Positions 13,320-26,363 of a stretch of DNA of 64,000 nt are shown piece after piece; position 1 is the first letter of the stretch; every line of letters begins with the position of its first letter. Source of the stretch: Austropuccinia psidii. Taxonomy: Eukaryota > Basidiomycota > Pucciniomycetes > Pucciniales > Sphaerophragmiaceae. Both the position numbers and the translations under genes were made by a program. The notes under the pieces are model-generated. The model was not told the origin of the DNA and did no database searches. It worked only from the letters and a program-made list of their open reading frames with translations. Location: NCBI GenBank assembly GCA_023105745.1, contig JALGQZ010000006.1, positions 64,586,316-64,650,315 of the forward strand, read 5' to 3'.

Positions 13320-15230
13320 TGTGCGCCGTCAGGTATATTTTACATACCCAAATAAACAACAAATAATATTAAACTTACTTATGAAGTATGCATAACCAAA
13401 AAGTAATTCATGTATTCAAAAAATTTCATTTTTTATTCTACAAAAAATGAATACCTTTTTTTGAGTAAGCAATTTCATATATTTAAGGGTGTATTTGAAT
13501 TCTAAGAAAAGTTTCACCTATGGTAGCTTCATAAAGCTGATAGGCTTAAATTAAATCTATGAAGTGGTAATATGGAAAATACTTAAACACCACATCAACA
13601 ATATCACATAAAATAATTGTCAAAATTTTGGTTTTTCTTAATTTCATGCCAAAATAATGGGGTTGTGAGAAATCCCATGCTACATATACACTGCAAATAT
13701 TACTATTAATTTTTGTGGAACTTGATATTAATTAATTCCTACATAAATTTTTGATACACCCATAGTGGATATCAGTATTGAAGCCTGAATTACTATTTTT
13801 TACGTTAAAATAGCTAAGGGGGAAAAAGACATCAAAAAGGTGCAGGGTACCCAACTTCTGAGGCCTCTGAAGTGTGGAAAGCTCTAAAGATTTAATCCAT
13901 GGCTTAGAATGGCCCAATTAGTCTATCAAAACCTTTTGGGAACTTGGTTACCAAGTTGAAGTCCCATTATATAATTAGAAAATAGTAAATAAGTTGCTAT
14001 CTTGACATGACAAGTAATTAATGAGCAAGGCTGACTCCTGTAACCATTCCAATTATTAATTATTTTCCATGGATAAACCCTAAAGCATTAATTAAGACTC
14101 TTTTGCTACTAGTATCCATGGTTTGACCTCATGGTAACCAGCTATTACTGTGCTATTTGCTTTTCTACATAGGAATAAGGTAGAAACTTGAAAAAATCAT
14201 TAAAAGGACAATTATTAATTAATATGTCTGAATATTTCAAGACAAATGAAGAAAGGGAGATTTCATGTAGAACCCAAAACAAATTATGGCTTCATAATTA
14301 AAATTCAAAGTTTCACTCATGGTCCATTTTTGATGATTCCACATGAAGCATTGAATCTCCAAAAATTCACAAAACAAAACCTGTTATGGAATTTCAAATA
14401 ACATTGATAAATTTGATAAATTAATTTTATATATGAAATAAAAAAAGATTTGCAGTTTTTACTCATTTATTTATTAACAATAAATGGATTTGTAGTCATC
14501 TAAAATGACTTAACCAAATAATTATGATAATCTTATGTGACAACAAGTGATAAAATTAATAATGCAAGAATTATAATTGGTTTCTCACTCATTGGATGTA
14601 CATTTTTCTTTATGGAATGCTCCTGTGAGCTGTTATTGACTTAAAAGAGATGTTTTCTTGCTGCTTTTTTGAAATACTCTCATAATTCAATAATATAATT
14701 ATTATCAATAAGTAACTATTGGTTAAAACTTTTTTCAAGTGTTATGAATCTTTCATATCCATTAGAAAACGGTGAATCATAGAAATAAGCTATTTTCAAG
14801 GATTTTTAATGGTCATATTTATTTATTAGTTCTATAGCTCAGTTATGATCCATTAAATCCACAAATAATCTGTCAAATCACTCTACCAATTATTTTCAAG
14901 GTATTATTTGAGTATTAGTGAGTTTTTTACTTGATTCTTAAAGTATTTCTCTATTATAGTTTTTTTTCAATAATTATCATTATAGTCATTTTCTCAAAGT
15001 ATAATATATATTCAAATAACTTTATATTTTTTTAATAAGATTTTTGATTGTTAATACTTCTTATAGTTTATTCTAGTAGACAATAACTGCTTAACTTTAT
15101 AATCACTATTACTGTATAATAAGTAGAATAAATAATAAAGTACTTAATTGCTTATTATATCTCATAAGAACAGTAATATTAATTCTCCTTCATAGTAAGA
15201 CTATCAAGAGTTTCATTGACAGATCTTACA
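13320..15230 (+). repeat. 5' LTR of element B
   Basis: It starts TGTGCGCCGTCAGGTATATT and ends ...GATCTTACA (1911 bp), and aligns along its length with the copy at 21438. The first bases (GCGCCGTC) differ from the family consensus GAGCCTTGAG. A partial antisense frame (13732-13917) corresponds to the start of the longer antisense frame in the 3' LTR. Confidence 0.85.
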
Positions 15231-15250
15231 TTTGGTGTCCTGGCCATGTT
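15231..15250 (+). promoter_or_regulatory. Primer-binding-site region, element B
   Basis: TT then TGGTGTCCTGGCC follows the 5' LTR directly. The same arrangement (TT then TGGGGGCC...) follows the 5' LTRs of elements A and C, so this is the minus-strand primer site. The first TGG fits pairing with a tRNA CCA end, but I could not assign a tRNA. Confidence 0.6.
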
Positions 15251-15829
15251 CATTGAACCTTGAGCCATAAATGGATATATTTTTAAGCTCTAAAATATAT
15301 TGATTGAATAAATATTTTCTTTCATTTTGAAGCTAGATTGTTTTCATTTTTGAAATTATCCTCAAAATTGTTTTGCTTAATGACTTTGGATTAATTTTAT
15401 ATTGTTTTACACATGGAATTTTCACATACAAAAACTTGAAAAAAATATCTTTGCATTACCTTGAATTAATTTTTTATTCAAAACCTTACATTTTGATATT
15501 TATTTCTTTAAAAATAATAATTTTTTAATATAAAAAATCATAAAAAATATAAAATAATCTTAGATAATTTAAAAAGACAAATATTTTTCTTTTCTATAAT
15601 TTTCTCTGGTGTATTTGATCAAATATATTGCAACCTGTAATAAGCTCAGTAAAAGAAATATTACCAGTCCAGAATATGAAGAGAGTATTGAAGTACAAAT
15701 TTCTAAAAAGAGGCACCTTATTCAAAGAAAAGCTACCCAAAAAGCCACCAAAAGGTGTGTGTGCTTTGTCTTTATTATTAATTTTATCTTAAATTGACGG
15801 GAAGATGATTCATGCCAAAAATTGAAGCA

Positions 15830-17640
15830 ACTATTCAGTCAAACCAGATGGATCTGGAGAAGGTAGAGGAAATACCAGGACCTTTGAGCCCATCCAAAAG
15901 AAAGATACATTTGAAGGAGGCCAGAGTTTTCCTCATTCCCCAAGTTCTGTCCCAGAAAACTTTGAAATTAACTCTGAGCCTGAACTGATTCAAAGTAATT
16001 TTTTAAGTGTTGAACCACTTCCAAGTGTCAGAAGTAGAAATATATCAGTCCCAGTATGAATCTTGGTACAGAGAAGTCAAGGAGGAAGTGTGGGAAATAT
16101 TTTCAAGCCTTTGACAAGGGGCTATGAACTCCTACGTAAAAAGGAATATGTAAGGTTTGACTATGAAACAACAAGTCAAAATTACTAATATTTTACTTAT
16201 TTTGCTCTGAATTTAGTCCATTTTCTTGCAAAAACAAGGTAAAAAAGATAAATAGTTGGTTGAAAAGAAAAACATTTTTATCAGTAGACCACAAGAAGGA
16301 ACTAGAAATGACCCCAGACTTTGAGGAGAAGGACCAGTATTATCAAAAAGCTCTAAACCAGCTCCAGAACTCCCCAAAGACAATCCCAAAAGACCCCATA
16401 AGAAGAATAAAGGTCCCAAGAAAAATCAATTCGAGGGGAAAGGAAAAGCCAATTTTCACAGACCTTACCCACAATGGTACAGGATCCCCCAATTGGAGCC
16501 TTCAGCCATGGACTGTGCTCAACATGGCAAGGACTCTTATGGAATTCACAGCCAAAGAACAAGAAAAAATGACCAGGACCTTTCAAGAAAAATGATGGAT
16601 AAAATTAGACATATTCAATCCATTATTTATGTTAAACTCAACAAGTTTTTTGAAGAATTAAGGGAATCAACATAAACCTTTAATGTCTTAAGAAACATCT
16701 TTTTTCCACACATCTTGCAATAAGTGACAGTTAAAGGGGGAAATGAAAAGGTCAAATAAATGCACATGTGTATCAAATTCATAAATATTATGAGTCTCAA
16801 TCACATATCCCCAGAAGCTCTACACCTTTAATGGAAGGAAAACATTCTGTAAAAGAAATTCTAAACCCTGTTCTGGGATAAAATTCACTTTCTGCAAAGG
16901 ATATTCCAAGACTGGAAGACTTGCCAACATTCTCTGGTGAAGGAGAATATAATCATATTGAGTTCAATAGAGCAATTGATATTTTGCAGTAATATTTTCA
17001 CATACCTGATTAAAAAATAGTGGACAAATTGCACACCTTTCAAACCAGAGTTTCAAAGAAGTGGTATTAAAAGATGAGACAATTATATAGAAAACATGAT
17101 TGGCTTTGATGGAAATCTGAGATAATAACCATGTGGTCCAACAATTCCTGGATATTGTGAATGGAAAATCCTTTTTAAAGATCCATTTTCAACAAATAAA
17201 AAGATAAACCACTTACTCAGTTGCTCAACACAAGACTGATTATCTGCTTTACACCCAGATATGTCTGACTCTATGATTCATATGGAAATATTAATAAAAT
17301 GTGGAGGAGAGCTAGATAATTCTATAAACTGCAGATTTTTAGAACCCTTTTCAACAGAGGCCTATATTAATGCAATGGAAGATATGCTTACTGAAGGAAG
17401 AACTGGTAAAACCTGAACTAGAAACCCTATGGAGTCCAGAAAAGTCCCAAAGACTTCTAGGGAGTATGGAAGACCTGAAAGACATTTCTTAAAGTTCTAT
17501 AAATGTGTGAGCACCTCACATTTATCTAACACTTGTATCAAGAAGACTAAAACCAATTAATTTTGAGTCATTGAGGAGGTTCAGTGTGTTGAAGGGAAAG
17601 AAGAATCTGACTAAAATTCTAAAATCTCTGATTACACACC
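15830..17640 (+). pseudogene. Gag pseudogene, element B
   Basis: Broken gag. Near 15850-16050 one frame carries a Ser/Pro/Glu-rich segment with SEPEL, shared with element C. At 16030-16600 another frame carries pieces of the small protein that overlaps gag in A and C (QGAMNS near 16125, YRIPQ near 16480, MARTLMEF near 16524-16548). The capsid-like part (16920-17200; compare TFSGEGEYNH with A and C) is interrupted by stops, for example TAA near 16990. A CX2C-type knuckle region is degraded around 17500. No intact protein can be made. Confidence 0.75.
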
Positions 17641-17749
17641 AGCAGAGGGTTATCCTATTGAGAAAATAACAGCATTATTTGAAGTCAATGAAGTCCATAC
17701 TCACTTTACACAATATATTGAAGATTTATACAACCTGATCAATATCCAG

Positions 17750-20700
17750 GTGGCCAGAATTTGTAAGACTAAACCTGCTGGAGGCAAAAGTTACACTTCT
17801 GGAGCATCTTGTATCACATCAATCTTGGTGAATGATGTTTAAGCAAAAGTCAATTTGGACCCAGTAGAATTTTTTACTTGTGTAGTAAAAGGCTACTTTC
17901 AAGTAATACTTCCTCAATGGAAACCCCACCTATCACCAATAGAAGGTGTGCAATTAATTAGTGCCAGTAATAATATGTACCCGTTGGGAATACTAGACAC
18001 TAATATGATATTTCCACACCCTTCAGGAAGTGTGAGAATGAAAACAGAGATACTAGTAATGGAAAATTGTACTTCTCAACATATCATTCTTGGAAATTAC
18101 TACTTAAACATTTCTGTTCTTTAAACCAGTAACCATCAAGATATATATTTTACAATTGGAGAGAACAAAAGACAAAAAAATTCCTTTTTACAACATACCC
18201 AAACAAATATTGGTAGTATCTTCAAATGAAGATACACATAAGGAGGAATATTTGTCAAATCCATTTAGTGAAGCACAAATTAATCCAGAATTATCACCTA
18301 AAATGAGACAAGAGCATATTAATGTGTTATACACATATATGAATAATTTTTCTACATATAGTGAGCCATCAGGCGCTCTTATAGGGCATTAAGTTGATAT
18401 TACTCTTAATATTTACAGACCATACCCTCCAGTACTTAGAAGACCAGCTTACCCAGAAAGTCCTAGAGCTAGAGAACTCTTGGAAAAACATATTCAAGGC
18501 TTAATAAAACTTGGTGCACTAAGGAAAGTAGCTTATAATGAAGAAGTTGAATTTACCACTCCTGTCATTATTTTTTGGAATAATTATAAATCAAGGATGG
18601 TTGGATGTTTTAGAGAATTGAAGACCTAAACAGTTCCAGATAGGTATACAATTCCTAGAATCCAAGAAATCTTGACTCAATTATCTAAAGCTAAATACAT
18701 AACTTCAATGGCTTAATTTAAAGTCTTTCATGATAATGTCTTTATTCCAAGAGCCATGAAATTACCCATAATTATCACTCACTGTGGTATTTATGAGTAT
18801 CTATGAGCTCCCTTTGGTATTAAGAATGATCCATCTCATCATTAAATAATGATGAATACTATCTTCCCCATGTAATTGCCTGAAGGATGGCTCATTATTT
18901 AGTTTGATAGCATAATTATATGTTCAGACTCATGGCCTTTACACATTGAAAGACTTGGAATATTACTGGAAAATGTTTCAGAAATGAATATGAAAATTTC
19001 ACTTAAGAAATGCAATTTTGGATGTCAAGAACTCAAGTAACTTGGAAATTTAGTTTCAGTATTAAGCTTTGGTATTTACAGAAATGAAGTAGCAGCAGAT
19101 TTACTTAAGCCTATACACCATAATAAGAAATAAATGATGTCTTTCCTTGGATTTTACAGTTACTATAGGAAACAATAAAAATATTTGGCAATTTTATCCA
19201 AGTCACTCTATAGAATCTGTGATCAACATGCAGTATTTGAGATTACCCAAGAAAGAATGGGAGCATATGAGAATATAAGTAAATCCCTTATGGAAGTGCC
19301 TTTACTTCTCATGCCTTACTGGAATATACCCTTCAACTTGTACATTTGTGCATGTTGAGATGAATTAGGAGAAGCCCTACATCAAGTCCAAATTATTCAT
19401 TGAAGAACAAAAGAAGGACCAGTTTTCTATATCTCAAGAAAAATTCAACCAAAATAAGCCATATATGGTGCAGGCCAAATGGAATGCTTATTTTTGGTGT
19501 GGGCCCTTGAGGGATTATATTATCATCTTGATTTAAGTTCTTTTGAAGCTATAACTGACTGTAATGCAGTAAAATAGCTTCTCAACATGAAATCACCCAA
19601 CAGGCACATGTTGAGAGTTCAGATAGCCATTCAAGAATATACAGGAAATATGACTATACTTCATAAAGCAGCAAACATAAATAAGAATGCTGATGGACTT
19701 AGCATATTTTCATTAGTAAATACCACTCATAACCCAGATTATATTCCTTTAGGAGCAGAATCACAGATCCCAATTGAGGTAATTAGCATAATTGAATTTG
19801 GGACTGACTTCTAGAAGTCAAAGAGTCATATAAACAAGACAAGAACTGACATATTTTGACATCCTTGCTGGATAAATATTGTAAAGACACTGCTTTGGTT
19901 AATTCACTGTATTAAATATGTAAAGATTTTCATTATTTAGGAAAATTTTACTTGTTTGATGGAATAAGCTACCACAGAACTAAAAATTATTGTGTAAGGA
20001 TATTATGCAGCAGATTTCTTATCAAACCCATTATTCAAGAATTTAATTATAGCATCTATTCTGGAGACCTATCAGAAGACATAGAAATTGGAAAAGTGAA
20101 AAACTGAGCATTTTCACCATCTTGGAAAAAAGAGATCATTGAATATTTCCATAATTGTGACAGATGCCAAAAAGCAACCAGGATTACCCACAAGGAATTT
20201 GGAGTTATGATTCATCTTCAAGAACCAAAATCTCTTTGGTAGTTTGTTCATATGGATTGGGTCACAGAACTTCCTCCAAGTGGTGACAAGAGCTATAATG
20301 CTTGCTTTGTCATTTTAGACAGATATGAAAAAACTGCAATATTCTTACCATGTAATAAGGAGGAAACTTCTATATAATAGAGTTATTTCTCATAAAGTGT
20401 TATTTAAGAGTATCATAAGTGACAGGGACCCCAAGCTCACATCTGCACTTTGGACCAAACTTCATAGATTGCTTGGGACAATTCTATTACTTTATACAGA
20501 ATACCATCCTAAAACTGATAGGCTAGCAGAGAGAGTGATTCAGAATTTGGAGGACATTATCAGGAGATTATTTCCTTTTGTTTAGAATTCAAAGAATCAC
20601 ATGGCTTTACCCATTACTGGTGGACTTCAATACCTGCATTAGAACTTTCATATAAGACATCTGTTTATTCTTTCCCAGGTAACACTCCTTCTATTTTAGG

Positions 20701-21300
20701 AAAAGGATGTAATCCAAGACTCCCAGCAGATAAACTGAGGGAATACTTGATTAACATTAATCCTACATATTCCAGATTAAATATTATGCTTTAAAAAGTG
20801 AAACATCATTGAAATAATGAATTATGCTTTTTAATATGCAAAACAGAATTGGGACAAGATTCTTAGTTCTAGTTTCAACTCTGAGCTTTAATAATGTCAA
20901 AGGCCCAAATAAACTCAAAGATTCTTATAGGACCTTTTTTCATTTTTTCCTTACATGAAACCAATACAGTTGAAGTGGAGTTGAGTGGAAAATTGGAAAA
21001 CAAACACCCCACCCTCCAAGTCAGCTTGATTAATCCTTATCAACCAGCTGATAAAGAATTTTTTTTCCTTTAAGGAACCCAACTCCATTGGCCATACCAC
21101 CAGTCAAACAGAATGAAGACAGAAATATAAATAAATTTATAAAAAAAGGAGACTCAGGGGTAAAAACCAAAGAGAATATCTTGTCAGATATAGAAGCCCA
21201 GTACATGAAGATGAATGGGTGGCAGAATCAGAAATACCTTACCCAGATAAATTTTTGAAAAGATTTAGGCATGAAAGAAGGCCACAAGCCTGAATATTAC
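17750..21300 (+). pseudogene. Pol pseudogene, element B (protease-RT-RNase H-integrase-chromodomain)
   Basis: Recognisable pieces in order: an aspartic-protease loop at 17855-17880 reading LDPVEFF instead of a DTG/DSG triad; RT fingers and palm at about 18370-19000; RNase H near 19330-19600; integrase HHCC zinc region at about 20030-20190; catalytic core (HMDWVT near 20250, SDRDPK near 20420, TDRLAER near 20515); GPF-like region near 20930; and a chromodomain-like end near 21160-21290 (REYLVRYRSP, EDEWVAE). Many sense codons have become TAA, TAG or TGA. This is an old, inactive copy. Confidence 0.85.
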
Positions 21301-21425
21301 AAAAAATTTGCTTCAATTACTTTATCTGAGTAATAATAAGAGGTTGGAAAGTGAAAATTAACCCCCTTTAGGGCCTTTTTCTTCTTGAAATCATTAATAA
21401 AATTGTAGTACAATTTTGGTTTTTT

Positions 21426-21437
21426 GGTAGGAGGTAA
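21426..21437 (+). promoter_or_regulatory. Polypurine tract, element B
   Basis: GGTAGGAGGTAA lies immediately before the TG of the 3' LTR, in the position and with the purine bias of the plus-strand primer. It is less pure than the tract in element A. Confidence 0.6.
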
Positions 21438-23343
21438 TGTGAGCCTTTAGGTATATTTTACTTAACCAATAAGGCCACAATTAATATCAAAATGAATTCT
21501 GAACTATTTATAACCCATAAGTCATGCATATATTCAAAATTCTTTATTTTTTATTGTATAAAAGATGAAAGCCTTTTTTGTGAGTAAGTAAATCCATAGA
21601 TCCAAAGCCATATTTGGATTCTAAAAAAACATTTTCCTAGGTTAGCTTAACTCTATTAGGTGGTAATATGGAAAATACTTCAACACCACATAATCAATAC
21701 CACATAAAAGAATTGTCAAAAAAATTGTTTTTCTCAATTTCACACCAAAATAATGGGAATGTGAGAAATCCCATGTTACATATACACTAAAAATAGTGTT
21801 ATTCATGTTTTTTAAGCTTAATATTACTTTATTCATACATAGAATTTTGATACATCCATAGTTGATATCAGTCTTGAGGCCTGAATTACTATTTTTGAGG
21901 TGAAAATAGCTAAGGGGGGCTAAAGTCATTAAAGAGGGCCATGGTACCCAACTTCAGAGGTCTCTGAGTAGTAAATATCTCTAAAGATGAGATTAATTGC
22001 TAATTATGTCCCAATTAGTCTGCAAACACCCTTTGGGTAGCTTTTTTACAAAGCTAAAGTCCCATAAAATGATGAGAAAATAGCAAATAAGCTGATATAA
22101 AGCTGCTATTTTGACATGACAAGGAGGTAATGAGCAGCTCTGACTCCTGTAAGCATGTTAATTATTGATTATTTCCCATTTATAAGCTGTAAAAGAGTAA
22201 TTAAAACCTTTTTAGTATTAGTATTCATGAGTTTACCTCATGGCAACCAGCTATTACTGTGCTATTTGAATTTCTACATAGAAATAAGGTAAAAACTTCA
22301 AAAATTCATTAAAAATACAAATCTTAATTAATATTTCTGAAACTTTCAGGAAACATTTCAAACAGGATAATCTATATAAAAACCACAAATAATTATCAAT
22401 TCATAATTCAAATTCAAATTTTTACTTACAGTCCATTTTTGATGATTCCACATGAAATACTTAATCTTCAAAATTCACAGAAAATACAACCTGTCATAAA
22501 ATTTCAAATAAAATTGGTAAATTTAAGAAATGACGGTTTTTTCTTTTGAATAAAAAAATATTCAAAGTTTTCACTCCTTTATTTATTAGCCATAAATGGA
22601 TTTTTAATCACATAAAATGACTTAATTAAGTAATTATGATAATCTTACAGGAAAACAAGTGATGTAATTAATGATCCAAAGGGTTTAATTGGATTTGAAA
22701 TTCACTCTATGGAATTCCTTCATGAGCTTTTATTTACTTAAAAGAGGACTCTTCCTTGATTTTCTCCAAATGATCTCATAATTCAATCATATTATTATCA
22801 CCAACAAGTAAGTATTAGTTAAAACTTTTCTTAAGTGTCTTAAATATTTCAAATCTTTCAGGAAGACATGAAATAATGTAAATAAACTATTTTAAGTTGT
22901 TTTTAACTGTTAAACTCTTTGTATTACTGATATAGCTCAATTCTGATCCTTTAAATTTTCAAATAATCTTTCAAATCACTCTACCAATTATTTTCAGCAT
23001 ATTATTGGAGTATTAGTGAGTGCTTTTACTTAATTATTAAATTGTTTACCCAGTAATAGTTTTCCTCAATAATTATTCTTGCAAAAGATAACTATACATT
23101 ATAATAATTTGATATTATTTGAGTAAAAGGTTTTATCATCAATACTTCTTGTAATTTATTCTAATAGGAAATTACTTCTTACTGTTATAATCATTATTAT
23201 TTTATAATAAGTAAAATAATTAATTAATTAATTACTTATCTATTTGTGACTATAATATATTTATTTATTATATTTTATAATAACACTCATAGTACTCTTT
23301 ATTGATAGTAATATTATTAATAGCTTCATAGAATGATTGTACA
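21438..23343 (+). repeat. 3' LTR of element B
   Basis: It runs from TGTGAGCCTTTAGGTATATT to ...TGATTGTACA (1906 bp). On its minus strand, 21642-21929 is open for 95 codons and resembles the antisense frame in the LTR at 1-1710. See the finding on this frame. Confidence 0.85.
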
Positions 23344-23348
23344 GGTAT

Positions 23349-26300
23349 TACGCCCTGTAAGGCCTCCTACTGTAAAATTGTTGACAATAGTCAAGATTTT
23401 TACAGTACTTGACTCCTCAGTTCTTTAAATTTTTATTTTATTCAAAATTTTGAGATTTTTTAAATTATAAGTTGGTTTACTTAAAAGAGCCTTCTACTTC
23501 TCTGGGAAATTAAAAAATAAAACCTTAAAAAACAAAAATTGAACTACTTTTTATCTTAAAAAAATTGAAATTAGTGTCTTACTAATAAGAAAAAATTTTA
23601 TGAGATTCATAAATGAAAGGATAGGAATTCAACTAAACAATTCCTCATCAATAAAGAACAGAAGTTATAGATTTTATATTTTGTTCTTTTTTGAATAATT
23701 TCATCCAAACACAGCTTTAGAAGATTTTTTTTCCTTCTGAGATTACATAAATTGGACTATAAGAGGGACAAAAAATCCCAAATGATGCAGTTTTCATTTT
23801 GAAGATTTCATTGAGCATATGTAATATTTCAAGCTATTTTTCAAAGAAGAAACTTTAATATTCATATAAAGTACTTATAAGTCATCAAGTAAATTAGGAG
23901 AAAGGCTTTCTTCATTTCTAAAACTGGTTCTTTTTCAGATAGCTTTCAAAATACAAATAGAAGTGTTTAAATAAATATTATATCTGTAAAACAAATTTTT
24001 TAAGTTCTTCCATATTCTAATTAATATAGAAATAATAATGGAAATAACTCACATATAATATACTATGGATGTATTATATCCAATCAAAAAATGAATCAAA
24101 ATATTGAAAGTTCTGTTATAATTCAGGGGTTTGGAGTAACTTTTAATATTGAAAAATATATAGATCTTGGTTCAAAGATCAGTCTAGGCTGGCTCCAAGC
24201 TAACTTATATATTTAACACCTTCTTTCAGCCGTAGCCAAATTTCAAATGGTTTTTGATATGCAAAGTGAGTTTTTTCTTTAATATTATTTGTGAAGATTT
24301 AAAGTTATGTAATTAAAAATTTCAATTTATTTTAAATATTTATTAGATATCCTAATATATGTGGATCAAAATTAATAAATATAATTCTATAATATTACAA
24401 ATTAGGTTAAAAAATAATCTTAGATTAAATGATACCAGACTCTTCCAAATTACTTGACTCTAGAAATAAGTCAAAAAAAGTCCTGAAAGATCTCATTTAT
24501 TTTGTATTGAAATTGATTTAAAGTTTCTTTTTCTAAATTTATCTTTTAATTCATCTAAAAGCAGGTTTTTTAAGAGATTTCTGAATGATGAAACCACTCA
24601 AAAAAAATTACATCAACAATTACTGGTATAAAGGGCTTAAAATTGTTAAAGATTCTAAAATTTAAGGCCTTTTTGGACTAACCCACAGTTCAATTATTCT
24701 ATAATTGTAATTTGTGTTTCTGATAATATTTTTAAAGATTTATAAATTATTTTTCAAATTTCTTAAAGAAAACTTTAATCTATTAAAGAATTTCTTCTTT
24801 GAAATATCCTTTCTTTTCATATTAGATTGTTTTAACATTTCTAATTTGTTTGGTTAGCTTTAAGCCAATAAGTTAGATATTAAAACCAGGATTTTCAAAT
24901 AATCCCAAACCATTTAACCACTTTAAGATATTATTATGATTAATCTCCTTGACTATTTTAATGATTTTAAGCCTTTAAACACCCCATCAGTAAGTAAAGT
25001 TATGTTTCATCACTTTAGCCTCTTTCAATCAGTTTATATATTCACCCTCATCCTTATCCAGTGTTTTTTCTCTTGAATTTTATTTTTAATTATTTTTTTC
25101 TAATATTAATTTTATTTTTCAGTACTTTCATAAATCAATAAAAAATGATTATTTTTTATCCTTTAATATTTTTTTGTTGATACTTATTGCTAATTTTTGA
25201 TTGTTTCTAAGATAAGAAAATCTTTATAATATTCTATTATTCTACTAATAATGCTTAAGGAAATAATTCTATATTGTTTCTATATATAAAAATACTATAA
25301 TTACTATTTAAGATTAATTTTTACCTTGAATAAGTATTTAGTACATCTAAATCACTTGATTTTTTTATTAATTTCTTAAATACTCACATTATAATGAGGA
25401 AACACCAAGGTATAAGGCTCTGTAGTGGCTTATTCAAACTTTGAAGCTATTCAAAAAAAGTTAAAAAAAATAATTATGGCTTCAAAGAAATGAAATAGCC
25501 ATAATTTTGAAGGTCCTTATTTTGGAGTCTTACCTATAAAATATTTATTCAAGAGTAATATATGGAAAATTTCCAGAAAATAATGAAAATTTCTTCCTTT
25601 TGTTGAGTTATTACTATGAAGCTTATTTGAGATTATTATAATTCTATAATTTTCTTATTAATGTAGAATTATTTGGAAATTAGAAGAATATAAATTTATT
25701 ATTTCTCAAAAATTTCAAAATATTTGAGCTCTTGAAGTTTACTCTTTTAGTTAACTTTTATTTTGATTTTTTAAGCTTCATTCAGCTTTCTAAAGCCCTT
25801 TGAATAATTATTTTTTTGAAAACACTATTAAAAATTTATTTTATTTTATCTTAATTTTCAATAAATATTAGATGAAGGTATCCGAAAAAACAAGAAACCT
25901 TCAGATACTTTAGTTGTATTAGTATAGAGATGACTTCATATTTATAAAAAAAGTAATAGGAAATAAAATGATTCAAAGTAAATATTATTTTCAATTAACC
26001 AAAAAATATAGTACTCCCATAAATTTTCTTAATAAGAAATTATAAATGAATTCAATTCAAAAACTTCCATATTTTAATAATTAAACTAATAAGAAATTTA
26101 AATTGCTTGAAGAGAATTTCTGAAGAACTGAGATAAAATTATTAGAGAAAAAGGAAGAAATTTAATATAAAATTGAGGATAATTTTTTAATTTTTAAAGA
26201 ACAAGGGTAAGTTCACAAATGAAGTCAACAACTAACTTTGTGACTTTAATAATAAAAATTAAAGATTTATAGTCAGATTTTAGCTACAAGTGATGGAATA

Positions 26301-26358
26301 TTAATTCATAATATGGAGCTTAAGAAGGGAGATAAGGCTACAGTTCAGCTAAGCAAGA
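23349..26358. other. AT-rich spacer, nothing recognised
   Basis: About 3 kb of AT-rich DNA between elements B and A. I saw no long frame, terminal repeat or RNA gene. Confidence 0.5.
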
Positions 26359-26363
26359 AATAT

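Larger units (their letters stand above)
13320..23343 (+). mobile_element. Ty3/gypsy chromovirus B, full length, degenerate
   Basis: A complete element: 5' LTR 13320-15230, primer-site region from 15233, decayed gag and pol, a purine-rich tract ending at 21437, and 3' LTR 21438-23343. The flanks AGTAT (13315-13319) and GGTAT (23344-23348) match at four of five positions, consistent with an eroded 5-bp target duplication. Coding order is gag, protease, RT, RNase H, integrase, chromodomain, which defines a chromovirus. Stops and frameshifts occur throughout, so the element is dead. It is older than element A: its LTRs differ from each other at many sites. Confidence 0.9.

Noticed and set aside
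15231..15250. tRNA gene at the conserved GGCC block after the LTRs
   Set aside because: There is no cloverleaf; position next to the LTR identifies a primer-binding site.
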